64,000 nucleotides of DNA from Chitinophagaceae bacterium (GCA_016702745.1 JADJDJ010000001.1:620001-684000); one strand, 5' to 3'. Counted from the stretch's first letter, positions 46,040 through 55,973 are shown. Numbers and translations: made by a program. Notes: generated by a model from the sequence alone, not told the origin.

Positions 46040-46227
46040 AACGAGCAGGGCTTGGCGAAGTGGCGGTTTTAGCATTCCGTCTGCCCGGCGGCTTGGCCCC
46101 TAAGTGTGTTTAACGTTGAATTTACGAGTTTTTCCGTTTGGTAACGTTGTCGCTCCTGGCTGAAGCTGATCAGTGGACTACAGATCAGGATATATTCGGA
46201 AGCCGCCATTTTGCCAAACTCAATGTT
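46040..46227 (-). repeat. attC-like repeat, type A, 188 bp
   Basis: Variant with CGGTTTTAGC, GGCGGCTTGG, AACGTTGTCGC and CAAACTCAATG. Right core GTTACCTGCCGTTA pairs with AATGGCAGGTAAC at 47070-47082. Confidence 0.93.
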
Positions 46228-46242
46228 ACCTGCCGTTAAGTG

Positions 46243-47066
46243 TCACATTTTGTTTTTTAAATACCAAATTATATACTCTTCTTTTATTTTGTCCGCCCAA
46301 GTAGCTTTTTTTTGGCTAAAGATTTGTCAGGCAAGATTCTGCTTAGTAAGATGTTGGCATTTGCATTAACTAACCGTTCACTTCTCGAATAATTTCGATT
46401 AACCGTTTTAGTAAAAGGTTGACCCATAAAATTATAAAACCTAAATGTGAAATTGGTCGTATCTGAGCTTCCGATAAAAGAGATTGTAAGATTATTCCAC
46501 ACGTCAATTATAATCGTTTCATTTTCCAACGTCGGTTTTTTCTGTAGTAGGAAGGTGTCAAATAAATTGTAGTCTTTTATATTTCGGAAGTCTGGATTGT
46601 ATATTTTGTCAAATTTTCCAGTTTCTTCATCTAGCAACCAACTGTTTAATTTATATTTCTGTACTACTGATACAATGTCTTTCCTTTTAATATTTGTCAA
46701 AAATGGAAACAAGCTTTCTTTTTCGAAGTTGCCCTTACTTGAATTGAGATTGTCTATAAGCTCTTGAAATATGTCAAATGATAGGTTTTTACTTGAACTG
46801 TATTTTAAAGTGTCATTAATAGATAAATTATTTTGTCCAGTTGCTAGATTAGCAGCATATCTCTTAGTTACAAGATAATACGTCCGTGCAAATATTCCTT
46901 TTGATATGGGAAAGAATTGAATGACTTCTTCTTTTGCATAATATCCTGTGTCGCCGAAATTATAGTGTCCGACATTATAACTCATGTTTATTTGGGAGAC
47001 TTTAGTTAAGTCTTGTCCTTTAACGGCAAAAGGAAATAAAATTATGATTAGTAGAATCGGCCTCAT
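46243..47066 (-). CDS. Exported hypothetical protein, frameshifted near C-terminus
   Basis: About 273 residues after correction. Signal peptide LLIIILFPFAVKGQ, then a polar domain (SNLYYLVTKRYAANL-like region and DVWNNLTISFIGSSDTTNF). The frame changes in an A8 run near 46312; in the other frame the end is ATWADKIKEEYIIWYLKNKM, with a stop at 46243. No family recognised. Confidence 0.6.
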
Positions 47067-47079
47067 TATAATGGCAGGT

Positions 47080-47205
47080 AACGTTTCTGCGCTTGGCGAA
47101 GAAGCCGATTTTTAAAATTAATTTTATTTGCGATACAAGAACTAAAGTTTTTCAATTAATCGTTGTTCGTTTAATAGATTTCGGCTTTTTTGCTAAGCGT
47201 ATGTT
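47080..47205 (-). repeat. attC-like repeat, type G, 126 bp
   Basis: GCTTGGCGAAGAAGCCG pairs with CGGCTTTTTTGCTAAGC. Same family as the repeat at 23001 despite few shared bases. Right core GTTAGCAGTATG pairs with AATTACTGCTAAC at 47883-47895. Confidence 0.88.
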
Positions 47206-47215
47206 AGCAGTATGT

Positions 47216-47848
47216 TTATTTATTTTGTACAAGTTTATCAAGCCAATTTTCTCTATCCGTTACTACTCCTAGATTTTTATGATATCTGAGTCCAGATGTT
47301 TCTTTATTCGCATTTTGTTCTGCTAATTCCGCATAAAGAGTTGCTTTTTCTTCTTTGCCGTTAAATTTGTTTATGATTGATAAAATTGAATTTACTTTAT
47401 ACTTATCAATCGGGAACAAAAGATTAGGTTGTCGCTCTAGTAAAATACTTTCTAGTTCTCCAAATTTTGCAGTGTCTTTAGATTTAATGATCAATTCTGC
47501 ATAGTCCAAATAAGCTTGAGTTTTTACATTTGGGTAAATTGTCTCAAAGTCAAGTGCTTGCTTATAAAAATCAACAGCTTTAATTTCGATTCCAAGATTT
47601 CTATAAATATCTCCCAAAGTATGAAGGGCTGGACTTTTGTTAAAGTTATCGTCTGGATATTCCGTCAATAATTTATTAAGCAATGATTCAGCAACTTTTA
47701 ATAAATCTTTATTTTTTGTACTAACCAATTCAATTGCTTGAATTTTTAAATACTGTGGTCGACTATCTTTTCTTGCGCGACCAAGTTTGATAAAGAATTC
47801 TTCTTCATCCATTTTTGTCCAAGCTTTGCGTCTAAACCAATCTGTCAT
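47216..47848 (-). CDS. Tetratricopeptide-like protein
   Basis: 210 residues, cytoplasmic. Helical repeats visible (LKVAESLLNKLLTEYPDDNF, LHTLGDIYRNLGIEIKAVDF, KEEKATLYAELAEQNANKET). Function unknown, possibly a protein-protein scaffold. Confidence 0.65.
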   Translation of the reverse strand: MTDWFRRKAWTKMDEEEFFIKLGRARKDSRPQYLKIQAIELVSTKNKDLLKVAESLLNKLLTEYPDDNFNKSPALHTLGDIYRNLGIEIKAVDFYKQALDFETIYPNVKTQAYLDYAELIIKSKDTAKFGELESILLERQPNLLFPIDKYKVNSILSIINKFNGKEEKATLYAELAEQNANKETSGLRYHKNLGVVTDRENWLDKLVQNK

Positions 47849-47892
47849 TTTTCGTAGTTACTATTTTTTCTGGGTTATCTTGAATTACTGCT

Positions 47893-48081
47893 AACGGGCA
47901 GGGCTTGCTGCTGGGCTGGAATTCATTGCTTGTCCGCCCGGAACCGCTGCTGATTAAAGATATAAAAGTACAGGTTAACAAACAAAAGCCTAACAATGTT
48001 GGTCCAGCCCCGATGATGTACAACAGCGATAAAATGAGCATTGCTCCAACGTCCAGCCAGCCTTGCAGCAAACCCAATGTT
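47893..48081 (-). repeat. attC-like repeat, type D/F intermediate, 189 bp
   Basis: Left GGCTTGCTGCTGGGCTGG pairs with right CCAGCCTTGCAGCAAACC. Right core GTTGGTAGCAGTTG pairs with CAATTGCTACCAAC at 49110-49123. Confidence 0.9.
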
Positions 48082-48113
48082 GGTAGCAGTTGTTCTCCTC
48101 ACTCACTACTTTG

Positions 48114-49079
48114 TTAAAGGAATAAAAAGTTGAGTTGTCTTTTTGTTGTTAAGTCGTAATAATAAATTTGAGCACTTCTACTATATTGCCTATTAATTAT
48201 TGCCAAATCTGAAAAAAATAATTTTTCATTTGTGCCATTAAACTTTGTAAATATTGGCACTGCTTGATCATCGTTGCCAAAAGTTGACCAAACTTCTACA
48301 CATTTTTTGTCTGTCATGTTAAGTGTATAAACTTGGTAAGGAGCAGTAAAGCTAATTTGTTTGTTGTTTTTTGCATAAGCTGGCGAACCATAAAAACTTT
48401 CTCCGATTTGAGGTCTTGGATTGTTAACAGCTTCAATTTTCGTTTTAGCGGTGTCAGAAAGTGAAACTAAATAAATTCCTTCAACACCTTTAATTATCAA
48501 TTTACATAAAAGTGTATCGCCTCTTTGATTAGGATTAAGGTCTGAGAATTCGTAGGCATGGAAGTTGGTGAGTTTTTTTGAATTACCACCGTCCGCTTTG
48601 ATTGAATATAAATCAATGTCATGCGGTGCTTTTCTCGCCATAGGTGAATAATTTGTTATCGTCCCTGCTCCACAATAAATGATTTCATTTCCGCTAGGCA
48701 TAAAAGCTCCTTCAGTTACATAAGTTTTTCCGTCAGTAAGTTTTGTGATTTTTTTACTATTTAGATTAATAGAATATAAGTCGCTTGTCTCAGCCTCTAA
48801 ATTTTTAGATAAAAAAAGGATATTGTCACCCGCCGGAGAATAAACGGGTCTGCTGTAATAACTTTTGTCGTCTGTCAATTGAGTCAACTTATCTTCAGTT
48901 AAAGAGAAAATGTAGAGGTTTGAAATTGGTCCGTTAGCGATTGCAAGAACAATACTATTATTGTCTGGGGAAATGTCAAAAATGGGAGATAAGTTTCCTG
49001 GTATAATGTTGCCTTTCTGTCCGTATGATTGAATTGTAATAACTAATGAAAGTGTAACTAAAATTCTGCTCAATGTCAT
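48114..49079 (-). CDS. Exported TolB-like beta-propeller protein
   Basis: About 321 residues from MTLSRILVTLSLVITIQSYG (signal peptide). PD40-like blades repeat: LTDDKSYYSRPVYSPAGDNI, LFLSKNLEAETSDLYSINLN, TDGKTYVTEGAFMPSGNEII. Likely a periplasmic binding or scaffolding protein. The ORF extends 11 codons into the repeat, which I exclude. Confidence 0.8.
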   Translation of the reverse strand: MTLSRILVTLSLVITIQSYGQKGNIIPGNLSPIFDISPDNNSIVLAIANGPISNLYIFSLTEDKLTQLTDDKSYYSRPVYSPAGDNILFLSKNLEAETSDLYSINLNSKKITKLTDGKTYVTEGAFMPSGNEIIYCGAGTITNYSPMARKAPHDIDLYSIKADGGNSKKLTNFHAYEFSDLNPNQRGDTLLCKLIIKGVEGIYLVSLSDTAKTKIEAVNNPRPQIGESFYGSPAYAKNNKQISFTAPYQVYTLNMTDKKCVEVWSTFGNDDQAVPIFTKFNGTNEKLFFSDLAIINRQYSRSAQIYYYDLTTKRQLNFLFL

Positions 49080-49120
49080 AATGATTTTTTTAATGGTTGT
49101 GTCCCGATACAATTGCTACC

Positions 49121-49308
49121 AACGTCGACGGCTTGCTGCTGTGCTGGAATTTTATAATTGTCAGCCCGGCAACTGAAGCCGATTAGAATTACTTATGATG
49201 AAGGTAACAACAAATGCTCAATAGAAATTTGTCTGCCTGATATTAGCTGATAGTAATAAAACAGCCGATTGTTATTCCGTCAGCCAGCATAGCAGCAAAC
49301 CGAATGTT
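49121..49308 (-). repeat. attC-like repeat, type F, 188 bp
   Basis: GGCTTGCTGCTGTGCTGG pairs with CCAGCATAGCAGCAAACC. Second copy at 58577. Right core GTTAGCAGGCGTTTT pairs with AAAATGCCTGCTAAC at 50007-50021. Confidence 0.92.
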
Positions 49309-49324
49309 AGCAGGCGTTTTGCTG

Positions 49325-49992
49325 TCAGTTGCAATGTTTTTGAATACTATTTTCAGCGTCTTTGTCACCTAATGATTTCGCTTTATTGAAATACTCACAA
49401 GCCTTTTCCTTGTTGCCGTTTACGAGAAATATGTTGCCAATCCAATAGTTACTTTCAGCTGTCATATAGTTTTTTGAAATGCAGTTCTGAAAGTCAGAAA
49501 AAGCCTTATTCAAACTGTCAATTTGATATAAGGCAATTCCTCTCTCGTAATAAATTTCATGTCCTGGTACATCAAAAGCACTCAAGTCTATAACACTGTT
49601 GGGTTGCAAGTCTAAGTAAATGCCGTCGCCCCTTTTGTATTAAAAGCTTTGTTATAAAAGTCAACCGCTGATTTATTGTCGCCGATACGTTTTAGGTTAT
49701 TTCCAACATTGAAGTAAGCCAAAGTATTTTTTGAGTCGAGAGAAATTACTTTTTCATAGTCAGCAATAGCTCCTTTATAATCGCCTATAGCAGACTTGTC
49801 AGCCCCCCGATTTATGTAAGCACCAAGAAAGTTTTTGTCTTTCAATATTGCTTTGTCGAGCAGTGGAATTGCTTCTTTATATTTTTGCTGTTGCTCCAGC
49901 TTTTCAGCGTCAGCAAAATAGTCCTTTGCTGATTTGATGTCGCAACCAATAAAGGTTATGGAAATTAATATAAATAAAAACTGTCGTGTCAA
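49325..49992 (-). CDS. TPR-repeat lipoprotein, frameshifted
   Basis: About 221 residues after correction. Lipobox FIGC near residue 17. TPR units: YKEAIPLLDKAILKDKNFLG, YINRGADKSAIGDYKGAIAD, VGNNLKRIGDNKSAVDFYNK, and in the second piece GIALYQIDSLNKAFSDFQNC. The shift is in the GGGG run near 49626; one more G gives NTKGGDGIYLDLQPN. Similar in kind to the TPR lipoprotein at 39647 but not a copy. Confidence 0.8.
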
Positions 49993-50018
49993 ACAGATGG
50001 TCGTTTAAAATGCCTGCT

Positions 50019-50140
50019 AACGAGCAGGGCTTGGCGCTGGCCGCATAAATTTAGGAAAACTTACCGCGCAGGCCTACAACATTTCTTTAGCTGTTATAGG
50101 CCGAGCGAGCACGCAGGCGGCTTGCGCCAAACCCGATGTT
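50019..50140 (-). repeat. attC-like repeat, type C, 122 bp
   Basis: Carries TTACCGCGCAGG and AGCTGTTATAGGCC. Right core GTTAGCCGCCGTT pairs with AATGGCGGCTAAC at 50810-50822. Core TAA is the stop codon of the next gene. Confidence 0.95.
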
Positions 50141-50807
50141 AGCCGCCGTTTTTCTTTTTTGCTTTTTGTTTTATTCGGAATACAGTCCCACCTCCTCCTG
50201 GCATGATCCAACTGTCAAATGGGATACTATTTTGAAATGATTTGCTGTTATTTTTTAAATCCAATATTTTGTCTAATCCAGATACGAATAATTTGAACTG
50301 AGCAGCTTCTTTTAAAGTGTCTTGAGCGGTTGGTGACCAGTAGTTTTTGAATGTATATATGTTATTTCTTTTATATTCAACGAAATATTCGATGCCATCG
50401 AAGCCGCTCCTCCATCCCTGAATGTTTTTATCGCTAGGGATGACCTCAATTTGCATTTTATCAATCAACTGTTTTATTTGAAATGCTTGATTTGAGGTAA
50501 TTGGATAATCTTTTATAAATGTTTTTTCTTTCTTGTCTGTGACATTTGCTTCGACGTAACGGCTAATTTTTCCAGAATATTGATTTCTCCTGAATTCGAC
50601 TTTAATAGCTAAGCCAAATGACCAAAACCTAAATGAGTAATCAGCTGTATCAGACTCAATAAAACCTAGTTTATATTTCTCCACATTAGAATTCTTGTAT
50701 TCATACCAAAAGGATGTATCGCTGTCATTCGAAAATTGAGTGTTTTGTTGTGCAAGAATTGAATTTGTAAAAACAGTAAGCGATATTATAATTAGATATG
50801 TCTTCAT
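50139..50807 (-). CDS. Exported hypothetical protein
   Basis: 222 residues with signal peptide (IISLTVFTNSILAQ). Basic C-terminus (RIKQKAKKKNGG). Polar and mixed secondary structure, no family recognised. Its stop codon is the TAA of the core and the ATG lies 12 bp from the other core. Confidence 0.6.
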   Translation of the reverse strand: MKTYLIIISLTVFTNSILAQQNTQFSNDSDTSFWYEYKNSNVEKYKLGFIESDTADYSFRFWSFGLAIKVEFRRNQYSGKISRYVEANVTDKKEKTFIKDYPITSNQAFQIKQLIDKMQIEVIPSDKNIQGWRSGFDGIEYFVEYKRNNIYTFKNYWSPTAQDTLKEAAQFKLFVSGLDKILDLKNNSKSFQNSIPFDSWIMPGGGGTVFRIKQKAKKKNGG

Positions 50808-50819
50808 TGAATGGCGGCT

Positions 50820-50942
50820 AACGACCGGGGCTTGGCGCTGGCCGCCCTAAATTTAGGAAACCCCAGCGTGCAGGCCTACAACATTTCTTTAGCTGTTAAA
50901 GGCCGAACGAGCACGCAGGCGGCTTGCGCCAAACCCTATGTT
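50820..50942 (-). repeat. attC-like repeat, type C, 123 bp
   Basis: Divergent copy: GACCGGGGC, GCCGCCCTAAATTTAGG, AAACCCCAGCGTG. Right core GTTAGCTGCAGAG pairs with CTTGCAGCTAAC at 51483-51494. Confidence 0.93.
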
Positions 50943-50973
50943 AGCTGCAGAGTTCACGTGAGATCGGGGGTAA

Positions 50974-51462
50974 TTATAAATTCTTCCACTTTTTTTGCAT
51001 TGCAATTTCGATATCCGCATTTAATACTCTCCCAGATGAAGGATCTTTATCTTCCTTTAGTAAAATTAATGCGTTAGTGAAATAGTCCATCAAAGCGGTT
51101 CTATATCCTTCTATATTAAATTTTTTAAGCCTAAATTCTGAAAACTTTACAGTTTCTGTCATGATGTGTTCTGAGATGAAATTTAAGAGTTCGGGACCTT
51201 CCAAGTCTTCTGTTACATTGCTATCAAATACCGAGTATGTTCTAATTCCCTTATTTCTCCGTCCGTATTTTGGGAAAAAATCTTTTTGTTCAATAAAATT
51301 TAGAAATGGTGTGTTACTGGAAACTGCATAATATACTACTTCTCTCACATTTTCACCAAAATCTAAATCTTGAAAGTGAAAAATTAAGCCTGAAAAGAAT
51401 GTAGCAACATAAAATGTCTTTTCTCTTGAATTATAAAAGTCACACCCTCCATAAACTATCAT
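50974..51462 (-). CDS. Hypothetical protein
   Basis: 162 residues, soluble, aromatic-rich (FYVATFFSGLIFHFQDLDFG, IRTYSVFDSNVTEDLEGPEL), with a helical C-terminal half. No signal peptide, no family recognised. Confidence 0.55.
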   Translation of the reverse strand: MIVYGGCDFYNSREKTFYVATFFSGLIFHFQDLDFGENVREVVYYAVSSNTPFLNFIEQKDFFPKYGRRNKGIRTYSVFDSNVTEDLEGPELLNFISEHIMTETVKFSEFRLKKFNIEGYRTALMDYFTNALILLKEDKDPSSGRVLNADIEIAMQKKWKNL

Positions 51463-51491
51463 AAGCAGGATATTTCGGACAACTTGCAGCT

Positions 51492-51614
51492 AACGATCAG
51501 GGCTTGGCGCTGGCCGCCATAAATTTAGGAAAACTTACCGCGCAGGCCTACAACATTTCTTTAGCTGTTAAAGGCCGAGCGAGCACGCAGGCGGCTTGCG
51601 CCAAACCCGATGTT
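51492..51614 (-). repeat. attC-like repeat, type C, 123 bp
   Basis: Begins AACGATCAGGGC; GCCGCCATAAATTTAGG. Right core GTTGCCTGCAGTTTT pairs with AAAATTGCAGGCAAC at 52155-52169. Confidence 0.95.
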
Positions 51615-51624
51615 GCCTGCAGTT

Positions 51625-52109
51625 TTACTTTGGTAATATCCGATTTACAATGTCCGCTCCTGACTGATTTCCAAGTATAATAAATTCTCTAGTCTTCCTC
51701 TTGTTAGTTTTAATATAGACTTTCCCGTCATGTGGATAATAGCCCATTCCCCATTTCTTACTTGGATCATACCATGCATCTTTGATTCTTTCTTTGTCAA
51801 TGATAAAATTAGAGAAGCCTTTTTTTAGGATAGATCCATCAAGTAAATTGATGTTTTCAATATTCCGTATATACTTTTCTTTAAGATAGGAATGGGGATT
51901 CCTTAAATCACCACGAACTGATAACGAGTTTGCGATTTTGGATGAAAAATGTCTCCCTTTGCCTCTAAACTAATTAAGCCATTGCCAAGTAATCCGATTA
52001 GTTTGTTATTTATGAGCAGAATCAAGTATGTCCTATTAAGTACCCACATGTAATATTCCATTGCTACAAAATGGTTACTTTCTGTTAATTCAATGTCTTT
52101 TAATGTCAT
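51625..52109 (-). CDS. Hypothetical protein, frameshifted
   Basis: About 160 residues after correction. The first piece starts MTLKDIELTESNHFVAMEYY and changes frame near 51903; the second continues DLRNPHSYLKEKYIRNIENI and ends GNQSGADIVNRILPK. Looks like one soluble domain, no family recognised. Both pieces lie in the same unit. Confidence 0.6.
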
Positions 52110-52166
52110 AGTTCAACAAGGAATTTCTCTCAAAATAAGAAGCGACTGTGTTTTAAAATTGCAGGC

Positions 52167-52354
52167 AACGAGCAGGGCTTGGCGAAGTGGCGGTATTAGC
52201 ATTCCGTCTGCCCGGCGCCTTGGCTCCTAAGTGTGTTTAACGCTGAATTTACGAATATTTCTGTTTGGTAACGTGGTCGCTCCTGGCTGAAGCTGATCAG
52301 GGAACTACAGATCAGGATATGTTCGGAAGCCGCCATTTTGCCAAACCCAATGTT
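52167..52354 (-). repeat. attC-like repeat, type A, 188 bp
   Basis: Typical type A copy. Right core GTTGCATGCAGTTAT pairs with ATAATTGCATGCAAC at 53133-53147. Confidence 0.95.
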
Positions 52355-52362
52355 GCATGCAG

Positions 52363-53117
52363 TTATTCTTCGTCTTCCCATTTTTCACACTTCCATTCAA
52401 GGTCTTTATTGTCTCGCCAAGCCCGCCATCCAAACGGCAAATGATACAGTTCATTTGTTGTTGGGTCAAGTTTGTGATCTCCTCTAAGCTAACCAGTATT
52501 GCGTCATCTAAGTTTGGTTCTAAGCTAGTGTGAAATTGCCAATCACCGTTAATGTTATGATATACATATAGAATTGGGTCACCATTTAAAGCTTGACTGG
52601 TCGTATAAACTCCTAAACGCCGCTCTTCAAAAAATTTAAAGTCTGTATCTCTGTCTAACAAAGGTTGTTTAAATTTCCATTCGGAATTGAATTCTTCGTC
52701 CCATGGAAAATTATGTTGCTTGTCTGGCCAAACTAGTTGTAGTACTGGAAAATCAAAGGTCATGTCATAAAACCAGCCCGCATAACCGACATAGTTTGGG
52801 TAAAACTCCTTGTCAACTATTAAAAATTGAATATCGTATCCTTCGAGGAAACCCGAATAACGTTTATTAGGAACCAGCTTTTCTCCAGCTTTAACCAAAT
52901 CACATGCATGGTTTAGAATTGAGGCCATTACCTCTGTTTTTAATCCAAAACAAATGATTTCGGGATGTTCAAATTTCTTAAATAGTCCGATGGAATAGAC
53001 AAACGGCGGTAAATAATTGTCAGCTTCTAGGAGCGCCAAATGACAACCATATTTTTCAATGTTTTCGAGAATTGCCTGCTTGGCTTCTTTGTCGTGTTGG
53101 GTATGGTCGCCTGTCAT
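52363..53117 (-). CDS. DUF4262 protein, frameshifted
   Basis: About 251 residues after correction. The N-terminal DUF4262 domain is clear: GCHLALLEADNYLPPFVYSI, GLFKKFEHPEIICFGLKTEV, and YVGYAGWFYDMTFDFPVLQL. The frame shifts near 52470; in the other frame the end is LDPTTNELYHLPFGWRAWRD and WEKCEKWEDEE-like, with a proper stop at 52363. As written, the ORF instead runs into the repeat. Function of DUF4262 unknown. Confidence 0.8.
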
Positions 53118-53144
53118 AATGAGTCGTCAAATATAATTGCATGC

Positions 53145-53336
53145 AACGAGCGGGGCTTGGCGCAGTGGCGGTATTCTGTGATCCGTCAGCCTGGAGCTAC
53201 CACCCCCGATCAAGTATAAGGTTACAAATTTATTGTTTGTTCATTAGAAATTCGGATGGCCTGTAGCTGAAGCTGATTAGCGAACGGGACGATCACTTTA
53301 TGTTCGGAAAGCCGTCATTGCGCCAAACCCAATGTT
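53145..53336 (-). repeat. attC-like repeat, type B, 192 bp
   Basis: Variant GGCGCAGTGG and GCCGTCATTG. Right core GTTAGGCGCATT pairs with AATTGCGCCTAAC at 55077-55089, beyond the second IS copy. Confidence 0.95.
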
Positions 53337-53381
53337 AGGCGCATTTTCAAGTAGTATAATATCATTTTAATGTAGTAATCC

Positions 53382-54683
53382 TGTAAGCTCCCCCTATTTT
53401 AGTGCCAGCATCAGTTAGAGTTTTCTAAGTTAGTATTCTTTTCATTTACCGCTTTATCCTCGACCCGCTGCGCTTCAATTTTTGAAGGATTTCCGCTTGC
53501 GGGTGTGGATAAAGCTATCTGGTTTTTGTTGAGCTCTGCGTATTTCAATGGCGCCAGATAACCCAATGACTTATGGGGTCGTTCTGTGTTGTAATCCAGA
53601 CGCCGTTCTTCACTTCTTGCTCTGACTTCTGCCAGACTGTAAAACAAGTACGCATTCAGTAATTCTCTTCGGATACTCCCATTCTTTCGTTCGATAAAGG
53701 CATTCTGCATAGGCTTTCCCGGTTGGATAAACTGTAAACTGATTTTGCGGTTTTCGTGATTACACCATTCTTCTAGTTTATGGCTTATAAATTCCGGGCC
53801 GTTATCGCAACGGATGGCTGTCGGACAACCTCTTTCAGCAATCAGTGTTTCAAGCACCCGGATGACCCGTAAGGATGGAAGTGATGTATCCACCTCTATA
53901 GCAAGTGATTCTCTGTTAAAATCATCCATAACATTAAACAGGCGGAACTTTCTGCCATCCACCAGGCTATCGCTCATAAAATCAATGCTCCACATCTGGT
54001 TAGGGCCAGTCGGTAATGTAAGAGGCTGCTTAACGCGTTCTGGCAACCTTCTTTTGGCTCTGCGGCGGATATTCAGTTGCATATCCGTATAGACCCGGTA
54101 GATCCGCTTGTGATTCCACCAGTGACCCCGGTTCCACAAACGGTAGCAGCATTGCCAAAAACCAATTGAAACATGTTTTGTCGTTAATGCTGTTAATGCA
54201 GTCTGAACAGCAGCATCATCCTTGGGTTTGGGTTGGTACTGACAGGTTGTTCGGGATAATCCTATCAACTTACACGCCTTACGGTTACTTAGCTGTTCCT
54301 CATCGACAAGGTAATCGACAGCTTCCCGCTTCTCCTGGGGCGTTATAACTTTTTCAATCAGGTTCTTTAAGGCCCGCAGATCAATACAGGCTTCAGCATA
54401 CATACTCTTGAGTTGTGCATTCTCAGCTTCTAATTCTTTCAGGCGCTTGACATCACTGGCCTCCATACCACCGTATTTCGCCTTCCAGTTATAAAACGTT
54501 GCATCACTGATCCCAAACTCACGGCAAATGTCTTTAACCGCCATCCCAGACTCCTGTTTCTTAATTGCAGCCACAATCTGGCTCTCTGTAAATCGCTTTT
54601 TCATTGTGCTTAAAGTTTAAAATTAACAAATATGTTTATTCTAAACTCTAACTTTAAATGGCCGAACTTTGGGGGAGCTTACA
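53382..54683 (-). mobile_element. IS3-family (IS407-like) element, copy 2
   Basis: 1302 bp with perfect 13-bp ends TGTAAGCTCCCCC / GGGGGAGCTTACA and a 4-bp target duplication ATCC (53378-53381 and 54684-54687). The uninterrupted target is present in the window at 40525-40535 (GTAATCCAATAATC), which proves the insertion. It encodes a single fused transposase. Confidence 0.97.
53411..54604 (-). CDS. IS3-family transposase, OrfA-OrfB fused in one frame
   Basis: 397 residues: helix-turn-helix, coiled coil (LKELEAENAQLKSMY), then the integrase core with SIDFMSDSLV (D), RCDNGPEF (D) and FIERKNGSIRRELL (E). The slippery run has A5 here instead of A7 as in copy 1; this joins both ORFs in the phase that -1 frameshifting would give. 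Intact, so this copy could be active. Confidence 0.95.
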   Translation of the reverse strand: MKKRFTESQIVAAIKKQESGMAVKDICREFGISDATFYNWKAKYGGMEASDVKRLKELEAENAQLKSMYAEACIDLRALKNLIEKVITPQEKREAVDYLVDEEQLSNRKACKLIGLSRTTCQYQPKPKDDAAVQTALTALTTKHVSIGFWQCCYRLWNRGHWWNHKRIYRVYTDMQLNIRRRAKRRLPERVKQPLTLPTGPNQMWSIDFMSDSLVDGRKFRLFNVMDDFNRESLAIEVDTSLPSLRVIRVLETLIAERGCPTAIRCDNGPEFISHKLEEWCNHENRKISLQFIQPGKPMQNAFIERKNGSIRRELLNAYLFYSLAEVRARSEERRLDYNTERPHKSLGYLAPLKYAELNKNQIALSTPASGNPSKIEAQRVEDKAVNEKNTNLENSN

Positions 54684-54687
54684 ATCC

Positions 54688-55064
54688 AATAATCAAGATC
54701 GTCATTTTTGACAGCTATTATCCATTCGGATCTTGACTTTATCATACTCCAATAGAGTAGAGCATCTTTCTCATAAAGGTCGTATAAAATTAGGTTGGCA
54801 GCCCAATCAGTAGTTGAACTTTGCAGGCATTTTATCCAAAATGTCTTCGGAAAGGCCTTGAGGTCTTTTTTCCGACTCGGACAATTTTACATTGATCAAG
54901 TATCGAGATGGAGAGATACGATTTGAGTCTAATAATTGTAGAGACGTACGCAATACCGTAAACCGTATGGAAATATTGTCTACTGGTATATTTTTCTGAC
55001 TGTTTACACGTTGGCATAAAAGAAAGGTTAGGAGTAATATCGTCAGATTGTATTTAGGGTTCAT
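54688..55064 (-). pseudogene. Exported hypothetical protein, copy 2, disrupted by IS
   Basis: Near-identical to the gene at 40505-40904. The N-terminal part is intact (signal peptide, NIPVDNISIRFTVLRTSLQL), the run KKDLKAF has lost bases near 54866 so the C-terminal half shifts frame, and the IS at 54684 interrupts the last codons. Confidence 0.75.
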
Positions 55065-55086
55065 TTTGGGTCTTACAATTGCGCCT

Positions 55087-55278
55087 AACGAGCGGGGCTT
55101 GGCGCTGTGGCGGTATTCTGTGATCCGTCAGCCTGGAGCTACCACCCCCGATTAAGTATAAGGTTAAAAATTTATTGTTTGTTTATTAGAATTCCGGATG
55201 GCCTGTAGCTGAAGCTGATTAGCGAACGGGACGATCAGTATATGTTCGGATAGCCGCCATTGCGCCAAACCCGATGTT
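55087..55278 (-). repeat. attC-like repeat, type B, 192 bp
   Basis: Variant GTTAAAAATTTATTG and GGATAGCCGCC. Right core GTTATGCGCACA pairs with TTGCGCATAAC at 55708-55718. Confidence 0.95.
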
Positions 55279-55422
55279 ATGCGCACACGCGTCTTCGGTC
55301 AAGGTCCTATAATTCAAACAAAGAAATCCAACTGATAACCTAACTTACTTAGATTTCATTTTAAATAATAAGGCATTGAATTCAAAATACGCAAGCTAGT
55401 AAATCAGTCAGCTCGTCGAAGT

Positions 55423-55677
55423 CTAAATCCAACGAGGTGCTTTAATATATTCGACTAAGTTTTGATTATGGTCTTTTATAACAAACTCCAATTTATCATT
55501 GCCTTTTTGCATCATGGTTACATAACTCTTAGCTAGTTCCAGATCTGAAAATACTTTGTATACTTGATCCGTCTCACCTGTCGATAATTTGCCTGATTCT
55601 AGAAGTACATGTCCCGTTGCTCCATCAGCCATAAGAACTGCAAACTGTCCTGAGTCTAATTTAGGAAACTTGCTCAT
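55423..55677 (-). CDS. Small hypothetical protein
   Basis: 84 residues from MSKFPKLDSGQFAVLMADGA. Compact alpha/beta pattern (TGHVLLESGKLSTGETDQVY, FVIKDHNQNLVEYIKAPRWI). No family recognised. The 145 bp between its stop and the left repeat hold nothing I can name. Confidence 0.6.
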   Translation of the reverse strand: MSKFPKLDSGQFAVLMADGATGHVLLESGKLSTGETDQVYKVFSDLELAKSYVTMMQKGNDKLEFVIKDHNQNLVEYIKAPRWI

Positions 55678-55715
55678 CGTTTCTGAAATGTAAACCACTA
55701 ATTTGGATTGCGCAT

Positions 55716-55907
55716 AACGAGCGGGGCTTGGCGCAGTGGCGGTATTCTGTGATCCGTCAGCCCGGTGCTGCCACCCCCGATCAAGTATAAGGTTACAAAT
55801 TTATTGTTTGTTCATTAGAATTCCGGATGGCCTGTAGCTGAAGCTGAATAGCGAACGGGACGATCAGTTTATGTTCGGAAAGCCGCCATTGCGCCAAACC
55901 CGATGTT
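55716..55907 (-). repeat. attC-like repeat, type B, 192 bp
   Basis: Variant GGCGCAGTGG, CCCGGTGCTGCC, GAATAGCG. Right core GTTGTGTGCCGTT pairs with AATGGCACACAAC at 56349-56361. Confidence 0.95.
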
Positions 55908-55973
55908 GTGTGCCGTTGCATCTTAAGCGAAATTTCTATTTTTTACTGAAAATGACAACGTAACTTATATTGT

